64,000 nucleotides of DNA from Janthinobacterium lividum (GTDB lineage: Bacteria > Pseudomonadota > Gammaproteobacteria > Burkholderiales > Burkholderiaceae_D). Below the pieces are notes generated by a model, which was given only the letters and a program-made list of their open reading frames with translations, was not told the DNA's origin and did no database searches. The stretch spans positions 2,294,001 to 2,358,000 of the forward strand of contig NZ_CP139976.1 of NCBI RefSeq assembly GCF_034424625.1, in the 5' to 3' direction. The position numbers were made by a program, and so were the translations under genes. This document shows positions 1 through 8,828 of this stretch, one piece after another. Every line of letters starts with the position of its first letter. Position 1 is the stretch's first letter.

Positions 1-1073
1 TAAGGGACTTGCTGCTTGTCAATCCGCTTGTCAAGCATTTCCTGTAGCCGCCAGGCGCCGGGATTGGTACCCGCCCAGGTGCGAAACGCGTGATTGAACG
101 CGCTTTGTTCCTGGTAGCCGAGCAGGAAGGCGATGTCGACCAGCGACAAATCCGGCTCGCGCAGATAGTCGCGCGCCAGGCCGTACCTGGCCTGGTCCAG
201 CAGGGCCTGGAAGCTGGTGCCCGCGTCGGCCAGCTTGCGCTGCAAGGTGCGCGGCGTGACAGCCAGGGCGGCGGCAACGGTGGCCAGCCGTGCCGAACCC
301 TGGCGCAAACCCGCCACGATGGCCGCGTGCACTTGCGCGTCGATGGCGCCGCCAGTGTCTGTTTCAGCTTCTCGCAGCGCCAGCAATTGTTCCGCATGCT
401 GGCACAGCACGGGGTACAGGCTGACGTCGGCGTTCGGCACGGGCCAGTCCAGCAATTGCGCATCGAAGGTGGCCGTGTTGGCGGAGGCGTTGAAGGCGGG
501 CAGGCTGCCCAGCACGCGTAGGTATTCGTCGCGGTGCGCCGCGTGGCGCAGCAGGTCGCCGCCGCCATCGTGGCTGAACGCCAGTTGGGCCGGCGGCAGC
601 GGCATGCCCGCCAGCCAGTCGCCGCAGACGCGGATGCCGGCAAAGACGCTGTCGACCAGGTGCCGGCTGGCGCCCGGATAGTTGCTGGTCCAGCGGTAAT
701 GGGCGACGGCGCCATCGCGCTGCAGGGTCGAGCGGCCCAGGTCGTGCGCCAGTCGTTCATAGCGGGCCGTCTGTTCCAGCGCCTGGCCCACGTTGCTGCA
801 ACTGAGCAAAATCAAGCCATACGCGCTGTAGGTGCCCATGCGTACGCGCTGCCCCACGTGCAGGCCGAAATGCGCATCGCCCGCCAGCTGTGCGCCCGCA
901 TCGAGCAGGCGCACGTAGTCGCGCGCGGCGAGGCTGGGCGCGGATGCTTCCAGGCTGTGCGGCGCCACGCCGGCCGCCTGCGCCAGGCTGGCAGGCGCGA
1001 TGCCGTGCGCGCCGGCCGCTTCGAGCAGCGGCTGCAGATAGGCGCCGGCGACCCGGCCGTCAGTACTTGTCAT
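1..1073 (-). CDS. AraC-family transcriptional regulator (partial, 3' end outside window)
   Basis: The reading frame opens at an ATG at 1073 and stays open to base 1, so about 357 residues are visible and the stop lies outside the window. The N-terminal two thirds look like the arabinose-binding-type domain of OruR/ArgR-like AraC regulators (GTYSAYGLILLSCSNVGQAL region). The last ~95 residues are a double helix-turn-helix, with LATVAAALAVTPRTLQRKL and then DIAFLLGYQEQSAFNHAFR. The gene is divergent from the FAD-oxidase / GlpD-like / kinase operon starting at 1195, so it is the likely local regulator of that operon; this is inference from position. The inducer is unknown. The family call is secure. 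Confidence 0.88.
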   Translation of the reverse strand, partial: MTSTDGRVAGAYLQPLLEAAGAHGIAPASLAQAAGVAPHSLEASAPSLAARDYVRLLDAGAQLAGDAHFGLHVGQRVRMGTYSAYGLILLSCSNVGQALEQTARYERLAHDLGRSTLQRDGAVAHYRWTSNYPGASRHLVDSVFAGIRVCGDWLAGMPLPPAQLAFSHDGGGDLLRHAAHRDEYLRVLGSLPAFNASANTATFDAQLLDWPVPNADVSLYPVLCQHAEQLLALREAETDTGGAIDAQVHAAIVAGLRQGSARLATVAAALAVTPRTLQRKLADAGTSFQALLDQARYGLARDYLREPDLSLVDIAFLLGYQEQSAFNHAFRTWAGTNPGAWRLQEMLDKRIDKQQVP

Positions 1074-1194
1074 GATGGAACAATGCGATTGTCATGAAAA
1101 ACCAATACCCTTGGCCTGTGGCGGCATATGCTGTTGAGAAGGCAAGGACAGTATAGCAAGCCGCCGTGGCGCGCAACTGGACCAATAAGAGGGG

Positions 1195-2811
1195 ATGTCG
1201 ATGCAACGCTGGAATGGCTGGGGAGACGAGAGCATCACGTATGCGCTGAGCGAGGATGCGCTGGCTTTCTTGCGCGCGCGCCTGGGGCCGGGCAGTGCCG
1301 TTGTCGACGCCACCTTCGACGATGCCTGTGCGCAAGTGCCCGCTTCGCGCCTGGCGCCGCATCCGCTGATCGACACCAAGCCTGCCACGCGCGTGCGCCA
1401 TGCGCTCGGTCAAAGCCTGCCCGACTGGTTTAAATTACGCCATGGCCGCATCGGCGCCGTGCCCGATGGCGTGGCCTTTCCCGACAGCGCGCTGCAGGTG
1501 CGCCAGCTGCTCGCGTATGCGCGCCAGGCGTGCGTGGCCGTGATTCCCCACGGTGGCGGCACCAGCGTGGCCGGGCATTTGACGGTGGCGGCGGGGCCGC
1601 GTCCCGTGCTGGCGCTCAGCCTCGGGCGCCTGTGCGCGCTGGGCCACCTGGACCGCGAAGCGCAGCTGGCCACGTTCGGCGCGGGCGTGTACGGCCCCGA
1701 CCTGGAAGCGCAGCTGCGCGCGCACGGCTACACCCTGGGCCACTACCCGCAGTCGTTCGAATATTCGACCCTGGGGGGCTGGATCGCCACGCGCTCGTCG
1801 GGCCAGCAATCCTTGCGCTATGGCCGCATCGAGCAGCTGTTCGCGGGCGGCGAAGTGGAAACGCCGGCAGGTACCCTGAGCATCCCCACGTTTCCCGCTT
1901 CGGCGGCCGGCATCGACCTGCGCGAAATGGTGCTCGGCTCCGAGGGCCGGCTGGGCATCGTGACGCAGGCGACGGTGCGCGTCTCGCCGCTGCCCCCTTA
2001 TGAAGCATTCCACGCCGTGTTTTTCGCCGACTGGGGCCAGGCGCAGGAGGCCGTGCGGGCGCTGGCCCAGTCGCGCCTTCCGCTGTGCATGCTGCGCCTG
2101 TCGAATGCGCTGGAAACGCAAACCATGCTGACCCTGGCCGGGCATAAAAAACTGGTGGGGCTGCTGGAACGCTATTTGTCCCTGCGCGGCTGCGGCGAGG
2201 GAAAATGCATGCTGATGGTGGGCGTCAGCGGAGAAGAAAAACCGGCGCGCGCGGCCCTGCGCGGCGCCCTGGCGCTGGCGCGGCGGCACAAGGGCGTGCA
2301 CGTGGGACGCCACATGGGCGACAAGTGGAAGCAGGGGCGCTTTCGCAACGTCTACTTGCGCAACGGCGCCTGGGAGCATGGCTATGTCATCGATACGGTG
2401 GAAACGGCCGTCGACTGGCCGCGCGTCACGGCGATGATGGCGGCGCTGGAGCAGGCGGGCGCCAATGCGCTGGCGGCGCATGGCGAGCAGGTGCACGCCT
2501 ACACGCATTTGTCGCACGTGTATGCGCAGGGGGCCAGCGTCTACACCACGTATGTGTACCGGCTGGCGCCGACCTTTGAAGACAACATGGCGCGCTGGCG
2601 TACCTTGAAAGACGCGGCCAGCGCGGCCATCGTCGCCAACGGCGGCACCATCAGCCACCAGCATGGCGTGGGCACGGACCACGCGTCCTGGCTGGCGGCG
2701 GAAAAGGGAGAACTGGGCATCGCCGCCATGCGCGCGCTGCTGCGCCAGTTCGACCCGCAAGGCATGATGAACCCCGGCAAACTGCTGCCTGACGCCGGAG
2801 GCCCATCGTGA
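1195..2811 (+). CDS. FAD-binding oxidase, alkyl-DHAP-synthase-like
   Basis: 538 residues. The N-terminal half is a PCMH-type FAD-binding domain with the phosphate loop PHGGGTSVAGH near residues 117-128. The C-terminal half is a vanillyl-alcohol-oxidase-type cap. Near residue 487 the motif SHQHGVGTDH resembles the His-rich active-site motif (HHHGVG) of alkyldihydroxyacetonephosphate synthase, which sets it apart from plain GlcD/lactate dehydrogenases. Its stop overlaps the GTG start of the GlpD-like gene (GTGA), so the two are translationally coupled. With a G3P-dehydrogenase-like enzyme and a kinase downstream, a role in metabolism of a glycerol or DHAP derivative is plausible. The substrate is not known, and a glycolate/lactate-type oxidase remains possible. 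Confidence 0.8.
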   Translation: MSMQRWNGWGDESITYALSEDALAFLRARLGPGSAVVDATFDDACAQVPASRLAPHPLIDTKPATRVRHALGQSLPDWFKLRHGRIGAVPDGVAFPDSALQVRQLLAYARQACVAVIPHGGGTSVAGHLTVAAGPRPVLALSLGRLCALGHLDREAQLATFGAGVYGPDLEAQLRAHGYTLGHYPQSFEYSTLGGWIATRSSGQQSLRYGRIEQLFAGGEVETPAGTLSIPTFPASAAGIDLREMVLGSEGRLGIVTQATVRVSPLPPYEAFHAVFFADWGQAQEAVRALAQSRLPLCMLRLSNALETQTMLTLAGHKKLVGLLERYLSLRGCGEGKCMLMVGVSGEEKPARAALRGALALARRHKGVHVGRHMGDKWKQGRFRNVYLRNGAWEHGYVIDTVETAVDWPRVTAMMAALEQAGANALAAHGEQVHAYTHLSHVYAQGASVYTTYVYRLAPTFEDNMARWRTLKDAASAAIVANGGTISHQHGVGTDHASWLAAEKGELGIAAMRALLRQFDPQGMMNPGKLLPDAGGPS

Positions 2812-4376
2812 ACAGGGGGGAGCTGCCTGGGATCCTGGCGCGCGAGTGGGATATCTTGATCGTCGGCGGTGGCATCACGGGCGCCGGCATCCTGCTGGAA
2901 GCGGCGCGGCGCGGCTTGAAGGCGTTGCTGGTGGAGCAGCGCGATTTCGCCTGGGGCACGTCGAGCCGCTCCTCGAAGCTGGTGCACGGCGGCTTGCGCT
3001 ACCTGAAGCAGGGCCAGTTTGCGATGACACGCGAGTCGGTGCATGAGCGGCAAGCGTTGCTGACGGATGCGGCGGGGCTGGTCGAGCCGCAGGGTTTTGC
3101 CTTTGGCGACTACGCGGGCAGGAAGCCGGGGCGGCGCCAGTTCATGCTGGGCCTGGCCATCTATGACGTGATGGCGGGGCGGCGCGCGCGCCGCTATGTC
3201 GATGCGTCCGACTTTGCGATGCTGGCGCCGCACATCCGGCGCGACGGCCTGCAGGGCGGCATGCTGTACCAGGACGCCAAGACGGACGATGCGCGCCTGG
3301 TGCTGCGCGTGCTGCAGGAGGCGCGCCGCCATGGCGGCGTGGCCGTCAATTACCTGGGCGTGGCATCGCTGCTGCATGACGACGGCAAGGTCGCCGGCGC
3401 CACGTTGAACGATGCGCTCGATGGCACGGTATCCACCGTGCGCGCGCGTTTGGTGATCAGCGCCACGGGCGCCTGGGCCGACGCCTTGCGCGGCCAGGTG
3501 GGAGAAAAGCCGAAACTGCGGCCCCTGCGTGGCAGCCATCTGCTGCTGCCCGCGTGGCGTTTGCCGCTGGCGCAAGCCGTCAGTCTGATGCATCCGCACG
3601 ATGGCCGTCCCGTGTTTGCGTATCCGTGGGAGGGCGTGACCCTGGTGGGCACCACCGATGTCGACCATGGCGCCGGCCTGGACCTGGAGCCGGCCATCAC
3701 GCGCGGCGAACTCGCATATCTGCTGGCCGCATTGCAGTGGCAGTTCCCGCAGCTGGCGCTGGGCGAAGGCGACGTGCTGGCCACGTTTGCCGGCGTGCGT
3801 CCCGTGATCGGCAGCGGCCAGCTTGACCCGTCGAAGGAAGCGCGCGAACATGCGCTATGGCTGGAAAACGGCTTGCTGACGGTAGCGGGCGGCAAGCTGA
3901 CGACGTTCCGCATGATCGCCCTCGACGCCTTGCGCCGCGCGGCCCCGCTGCTGCCGGGCTGGCAGGCGGATTTGCGCCCCTTGCCGATTTTTGACGCCAC
4001 GCCATCCTTGTCGGGCAAGGCCCTGGCGCTCGATGGCGAACAGCGCGAACGCCTGCTGGGTCGTCATGGCGCGGCCGCGCAAGCCCTGTGCGATGCGGCG
4101 CAGGATGGCGAACTGGCGCCGATTCCCGGCACGCAGACCCTGTGGGCGCAGCTGCGCTGGGGCGCGCGCATGGAAGACGTGCAGCACCTGGACGACCTGC
4201 TGCTGCGGCGCACGCGCCTCGGTTTGCAGCTGGCTGGCGGCGCGCTTGCTATCATGCCGCGCCTGCGTGCCATCTGCCAGCATGAACTGGGCTGGGATGA
4301 CGCGCGCTGGGAGGAAGAGCGGCAGCGTTACCTTGCCCTGTGGCGCCGCCATTACAGCGTGCCGCAAGGCGCATGA
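2808..4376 (+). CDS. GlpD-like FAD-dependent glycerol-3-phosphate dehydrogenase
   Basis: 522 residues from a GTG start that overlaps the preceding stop by four bases. An N-terminal dinucleotide-binding loop (IVGGGITGAG, residues ~18-27) is followed by the GlpD/GlpA signature region with SSKLVHGGLRYL. The C-terminal DAO_C-like helical domain is present. Known family members oxidise sn-glycerol-3-phosphate to DHAP at the inner membrane and pass electrons to quinone. Here the gene sits between an alkyl-DHAP-synthase-like oxidase and an FGGY kinase rather than with glpF/glpK. It may be a paralogue for a related phosphorylated polyol, so I leave the symbol blank. Confidence 0.85.
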   Translation: MNRGELPGILAREWDILIVGGGITGAGILLEAARRGLKALLVEQRDFAWGTSSRSSKLVHGGLRYLKQGQFAMTRESVHERQALLTDAAGLVEPQGFAFGDYAGRKPGRRQFMLGLAIYDVMAGRRARRYVDASDFAMLAPHIRRDGLQGGMLYQDAKTDDARLVLRVLQEARRHGGVAVNYLGVASLLHDDGKVAGATLNDALDGTVSTVRARLVISATGAWADALRGQVGEKPKLRPLRGSHLLLPAWRLPLAQAVSLMHPHDGRPVFAYPWEGVTLVGTTDVDHGAGLDLEPAITRGELAYLLAALQWQFPQLALGEGDVLATFAGVRPVIGSGQLDPSKEAREHALWLENGLLTVAGGKLTTFRMIALDALRRAAPLLPGWQADLRPLPIFDATPSLSGKALALDGEQRERLLGRHGAAAQALCDAAQDGELAPIPGTQTLWAQLRWGARMEDVQHLDDLLLRRTRLGLQLAGGALAIMPRLRAICQHELGWDDARWEEERQRYLALWRRHYSVPQGA

Positions 4377-4407
4377 AGCAACGATAAAAACTATAAAAGA
4401 GGAGAAC

Positions 4408-4728
4408 ATCATCGAGACCACCCTGTTTGGCCAGCCCCTGGCACTGGGCGACGCCCGCATCACCTACGACAGCCTGTCTCCGCTGGACTTGCGCCTGCCC
4501 GTGGATGCCCTCGCCGACGACCTGGGCGAAGACCTGCTGCAAATCACGTGCGCGAATGGCGACATCGTCGATGTGGGCTGGTATCCGGCCTGGCATGCGC
4601 AGGGGCGCCTGCGCGTGGTGGCCGTGCGGGGACAGGACTGGGAAGTGCCCGTGTTCAGCGCGCAGCCTGACAAGGATCCGCAGGCGCTGCTGCAAGCGTT
4701 GCGCGCCGCGCTGGCCAGCGTGGCATAA
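4408..4728 (+). CDS. Small protein of unknown function with non-canonical start
   Basis: About 106 residues, read from ATC codons at 4408/4411 (IETTLFGQPLALGDARITYD...) to the TAA at 4726. No ATG, GTG or TTG lies in frame between the previous stop (4376) and this point. A good Shine-Dalgarno (AGAGGAG, 4398-4404) sits 3-6 bases before the two ATC codons, which suggests initiation at an AUC codon or a start codon lost by mutation or sequencing error. The downstream frame is intact and shows normal high-GC codon use. I do not recognise the family; it is acidic, soluble-looking and has no signal peptide. The kinase begins 3 bases after its stop, so it belongs to the operon. Confidence 0.6.
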   Translation: MIETTLFGQPLALGDARITYDSLSPLDLRLPVDALADDLGEDLLQITCANGDIVDVGWYPAWHAQGRLRVVAVRGQDWEVPVFSAQPDKDPQALLQALRAALASVA

Positions 4729-4731
4729 GCC

Positions 4732-6309
4732 ATGGCTTCCCTGGCGGACGATGGTCCGTATATCCTCTCCATCGACAATGGCACGCAAAGCGTGCGCGCG
4801 CTGCTGTTCGACCGGGACGGCAGGCTGGCGGCCAAGGCGCAAGTGTTTCTGGAAGCGTACTATTCCGACCACCCCGGCTGGGCCGAGCATGACGCCGACG
4901 GCTACTGGCAAGCCGTGTGCGAAGCATGCCAGCAACTGTGGCGCGGCACGGACATCAATCGATCCTTGGTGGCCGGCGTGGCCTTGACCACGCAGCGCGG
5001 CACGGTCGTCAATGTGGATGAGGAGGGGCAGCCCTTGCGGCCCGCCATCACCTGGCTGGACCAGCGCAGCACGCGCGACATCCCACAACTGGCGCCATGG
5101 TGGCGCGCCGCCTTCCGCGCCACGCGCCTCGATGGCACGATCGCTTACTTCCGCCGCGAGGCCGAGATCAACTGGATCAGCGCGCACCAGCCCGACATCT
5201 GGCGCCGCACGCACAAATTCCTGCTGTTGTCGGGCTTCTTGAACCATCGCCTCTGCGGGCGCTACGTTGATTCGACCGGCTCGCAAGTGGCGTACATCCC
5301 GTTCGACTACAAGCGCCATGCGTGGGCCGGGCGCTTCGACTGGAAATGGCAGGCGCTGGCGATCAAGCGCTCCATGCTGCCCGAGCTGGTGACGCCGGGC
5401 ACGCGCATGGGCGGCATCACGGCATCCGCCGCCGTGGCGACGGGCATCCCGGAAGGCACGCCCCTGCTGGCGGCGGCCGCCGACAAGGCGTGCGAGGTGC
5501 TGGGCGCCGGCTGCGTCGAGCCCCACGTGGCGTGCCTGAGCTACGGCACCACGGCCACCATCAACACCACCAACCGCAAGTACGTGGAAGTGACGCGCTT
5601 CATTCCGCCGTACCCGGCCGCCATGCCGGGCGCCTACAGCACGGAAGTGCAGATCTTCCGCGGCTACTGGATGGTCAACTGGTTCAAGGAGCAGTTCGGC
5701 GACCGCGAGCGGGCGGCCGCCGCCGAAGACGGCACGGGCCTGTCCGCCGAAGCGCTGTTCGACCGCCTGGTCGACGCCGTGCCGCCCGGGTCCATGGGCC
5801 TGATGCTGCAGCCGTACTGGAGTCCCGGCATCAAGGTGCCGGGCCCGGAAGCGAAGGGCGCCATGATCGGCTTTGGCGACGTGCACACGCGCGCGCACAT
5901 CTACCGCGCCATCCTCGAAGGCCTCGCGTATGCGCTGCGCGAAGGCAAGGAGCGCATCGAGCAGCGCAGCGGCATCGCCATCACGGAGCTGCGCATCGCG
6001 GGCGGCGGTTCGCAAAGCGACTCTGCCATGCAGCTGACGGCCGACATCTTCGGCTTGCCGGCCGCGCGCGCCCACGTGTATGAAAGTTCGGGCCTGGGCG
6101 CGGCCATCGCCGCCGCCGTGGGCCTGGGCTGGCATGCGGACTTTCCCGCTGCCGTGCAGGCGATGACGCGCAAGGGCAAGGTATTCCAGCCGCATCCCGA
6201 GCACCGCAAGATCTACGAACAGCTGTACCGGCGCGTGTACCGCAAGATGTATGCGCGGCTGCAGCCCCTGTACCGCGAGATCGCCGACATCACAGGCTAT
6301 CCGGAATAA
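4732..6309 (+). CDS. FGGY-family carbohydrate/polyol kinase
   Basis: 525 residues, larger than the ~500 of GlpK. The N-terminal phosphate-1 loop ILSIDNGTQSVRALLFD is typical of FGGY kinases, and the C-terminal ATP-binding signature ELRIAGGGSQSDSAMQLTAD is clear. These enzymes phosphorylate glycerol, xylulose, ribulose, erythritol and similar compounds. The long insertion around residues 275-320 (LSYGTTATINTTNRK onward) is unlike GlpK and XylB, so substrate identity cannot be assigned. As the last gene of the operon with a GlpD-like dehydrogenase, it may produce that enzyme's phosphorylated substrate. Confidence 0.85.
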   Translation: MASLADDGPYILSIDNGTQSVRALLFDRDGRLAAKAQVFLEAYYSDHPGWAEHDADGYWQAVCEACQQLWRGTDINRSLVAGVALTTQRGTVVNVDEEGQPLRPAITWLDQRSTRDIPQLAPWWRAAFRATRLDGTIAYFRREAEINWISAHQPDIWRRTHKFLLLSGFLNHRLCGRYVDSTGSQVAYIPFDYKRHAWAGRFDWKWQALAIKRSMLPELVTPGTRMGGITASAAVATGIPEGTPLLAAAADKACEVLGAGCVEPHVACLSYGTTATINTTNRKYVEVTRFIPPYPAAMPGAYSTEVQIFRGYWMVNWFKEQFGDRERAAAAEDGTGLSAEALFDRLVDAVPPGSMGLMLQPYWSPGIKVPGPEAKGAMIGFGDVHTRAHIYRAILEGLAYALREGKERIEQRSGIAITELRIAGGGSQSDSAMQLTADIFGLPAARAHVYESSGLGAAIAAAVGLGWHADFPAAVQAMTRKGKVFQPHPEHRKIYEQLYRRVYRKMYARLQPLYREIADITGYPE

Positions 6310-6328
6310 CTACGCATTAAATCGTATT

Positions 6329-6341
6329 GCGAATCATTCGC
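6329..6341. promoter_or_regulatory. Fur-box-like palindrome
   Basis: GCGAATCATTCGC is a perfect inverted repeat (6-bp arms around a central C) in an AT-rich flank, matching the core of Fur operators that contain the GAATCATTC-type 6-1-6 arrangement. It lies ~217 bp before the ATG of the TonB receptor and 20 bp after the kinase stop. I infer iron-responsive repression of the receptor. Confidence 0.6.
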
Positions 6342-6557
6342 ATTTAATATATGATGTGTTCCGCATTTCACTAAGGCAACTTATTCCGGTGACTGCAATG
6401 CGCCGCCGGCCATGCGCCGGCGGCGTGTCCGCGCGGGCAGAGTTCGCCGCAACGCTTCCTTCAACGCCGCCGCTTGATCGTGCACCGCCTTCCTCTGCCC
6501 CAGCATTTTTTCATTCCAGAAGCATCAAGCAGTAAGCAAACCCAGGCAAGGATAGCG

Positions 6558-8828
6558 ATGAAGAGCAGCAAAAATGGATTGACCCCGCTGGCCGCCGCGC
6601 TGGCGCTGGCATTGGGCGGCGCGCACGGCCATGCGTGGGCGGCGGCGATGGCCGACAAGGCAGACAAGGCTGACGCCGTGCAGATGCCCGCCATCAGCGT
6701 GTTTGGCGACGCCATCAGCGCCGGCACGGCCGGCCGTTCGTACATCAACAGCGCCGATATCGAACGCCAGCAGGCCGACAATGTCGCGTCCTTGCTCGAC
6801 ACCTTGCCTGGCGTGGACCTGGCCGGCACGGCACGTCCCAGCGGCCAGAGTCTCAATATCTGGGGCTTCAATAAAGTCCAGGACGTGAAAGTCATCCTCG
6901 ACGGCGTGCCCAAGGGCTTTGAAAAATACCGCCAGGGTTCCATCTTCATCGAGCCGGAACTGATCAAGCAGATCGAGGTGAACAAGGGCGCGCATACGAG
7001 CTTGTACGGCAATGGCGGCTTCGGCGGCGTCATCACGGTCGAGACCAAGGACGCGCAAGACTTGCTGGAAGGCGGCGAGAAAGTGGGCGCCATGGTGAAG
7101 TACTCGCGTCATTCGAACAATGCGGAAAACGACGCCACCGTGGCCGTCTACGGCCGCACGGAAGATGGCCGCTTCGATGCGATGGCCTTCACCACGCAGC
7201 GCAAGTCCGACGATTTGCGCAAACCCGATGGCAAGCCATTCCGCTTTTCCGCCATCGACGCGCCATCGAGCCTGGCCAAGCTGAATATCCGTTTGACGCC
7301 GGAACAGCTCCTGACCCTGACGGCGATGAAGAGCGGCAGCACGGGCTGGGGCCCGTTCGCCGCCATGGGCGAGGACGTGCCCACGCCGACCGAGGCGGAG
7401 ATCCGGAAGTACGGACTGGAAGAAGCGTGGCAGCGCAAGGCCGTATACCGCGACCAGGACGACGATACGTATTCCGTGAAGTGGCAGTACGCGCCGCAGG
7501 GCAATCCATGGATCAAGCTGACGGCCAGCGCCGGCTATTCGCACACGGACCAGCATGACAAGCGCCTGCCGTCCGCTTCGCTGGGCTCCTACCTGGGATC
7601 CCTGGGCAACGAGAGCTGGGCCTCGTACGTGGACCGCATTGCGGAGGTGCGCAACGAAAGCGTGTTTGCGACGGGCGCCATTTCGCACGTGCTGCTAACG
7701 GGCCTGCAATGGCACAAGAACGTGCGCGACACCCTGATGTACTACCCGTCGTCGACGGCGCTGAAGGATCCCAGCTACAACTACGGCTACTTCCAGCCCT
7801 ACTACATGCCGGCCGGGCGCCAGGAAACCACGGGCCTGTATCTGCAGGATGCGATGACGTATGGCGACCTGACGGTGACGGCGGCGCTGCGCCACGACCG
7901 GGTCGTTTCCGAGGGCGTGCCGAACAAGGCGTCGCGCTACAACAGCCCGCTGGCGGCGGCTGGCCACGACTTCAGCGAAAAGACGCACGAGGACTGGTCT
8001 CCCCGCCTGGGCCTGTTCTGGAAGGCGTCGGGCAGCGTGGCGCTGTTCGGCGACTTGAGCCGCACCTGGCGCGCGCCGACGATCGACGAGATGTATTCGA
8101 ACGAATACTATGTGTCGTCCAGGCTCGGTTCATCGACACCGGGCACCAGCCGCGACCTGGCCGTCGAGCGGGTGACGGCCGTGCGCACGGGCGTCATGCT
8201 GCACCGGCAGAACGTATTCATGGAGCGCGACGACGTGCAGCTGCGCCTGACGGCGTACCGTAACAAGGTCAGCGACAATATCGGCCCGCGCCTGGGCATC
8301 CTGATCGAAGGCTATGTGCCGGGATCGGGCAAGGTGCCGCCAGCCCTGTCGTCCTACCGCAATCTGGCCGGTTTCCACACGCAGGGCGTGGAAGTCGAGT
8401 CCTACTACAACTCGCCGCGCCTGTTTGCCAGCGCTTCGTTGTCGAAGCAGCGCGGCACGCGCACCGGTTCCCAGCGCGACCCGTGGGGCCAGGACGAACC
8501 CGTGTCGACCATCGCGCCGGATAAATTGATGGCGGGCCTGGGCTGGCGCATGCCCGACCTCGGGGCCAGCATCGGCTGGCAGGGCCGCTTCGTGGCGAAG
8601 CAGGAGCGCGTCCTGCCGGTGGGGAATGTCTACCGCCTGCCGCCATCGAAAGGCTATGCGCTGCACACCCTGTTCGCTTCGTGGCATGGCAGGCAGGGAG
8701 TGTGGCGTGGCACGGAAGTACGCTTGACGGTCGATAATGTCTTCAACCGCAACTACATGCCGTACCTGAGTGAAGCCGTGACGGGCGTGGGGCGCAATGC
8801 GAAACTGAGCGTGTCGAGAAAGTTCTAA
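6558..8828 (+). CDS. TonB-dependent outer-membrane receptor, heme/hemoglobin type
   Basis: 756 residues from the ATG at 6558, chosen because it begins a good signal peptide (MKSSKNG, then a hydrophobic Ala/Leu-rich stretch ending near AWA) and follows AAGGAT. The plug domain is visible (LLDTLPGVDLAGTARPSG, then WGFNKVQDVKVILDG). The barrel contains RAPTIDEMYSNEYYV, like the FRAP region of heme and hemoglobin receptors, and the chain ends in the outer-membrane-type aromatic residue F (SVSRKF). The Fur-like site upstream supports iron regulation. No heme ABC transporter or heme-degrading gene is adjacent, so the ligand is inferred from motif style only. Confidence 0.85.
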   Translation: MKSSKNGLTPLAAALALALGGAHGHAWAAAMADKADKADAVQMPAISVFGDAISAGTAGRSYINSADIERQQADNVASLLDTLPGVDLAGTARPSGQSLNIWGFNKVQDVKVILDGVPKGFEKYRQGSIFIEPELIKQIEVNKGAHTSLYGNGGFGGVITVETKDAQDLLEGGEKVGAMVKYSRHSNNAENDATVAVYGRTEDGRFDAMAFTTQRKSDDLRKPDGKPFRFSAIDAPSSLAKLNIRLTPEQLLTLTAMKSGSTGWGPFAAMGEDVPTPTEAEIRKYGLEEAWQRKAVYRDQDDDTYSVKWQYAPQGNPWIKLTASAGYSHTDQHDKRLPSASLGSYLGSLGNESWASYVDRIAEVRNESVFATGAISHVLLTGLQWHKNVRDTLMYYPSSTALKDPSYNYGYFQPYYMPAGRQETTGLYLQDAMTYGDLTVTAALRHDRVVSEGVPNKASRYNSPLAAAGHDFSEKTHEDWSPRLGLFWKASGSVALFGDLSRTWRAPTIDEMYSNEYYVSSRLGSSTPGTSRDLAVERVTAVRTGVMLHRQNVFMERDDVQLRLTAYRNKVSDNIGPRLGILIEGYVPGSGKVPPALSSYRNLAGFHTQGVEVESYYNSPRLFASASLSKQRGTRTGSQRDPWGQDEPVSTIAPDKLMAGLGWRMPDLGASIGWQGRFVAKQERVLPVGNVYRLPPSKGYALHTLFASWHGRQGVWRGTEVRLTVDNVFNRNYMPYLSEAVTGVGRNAKLSVSRKF

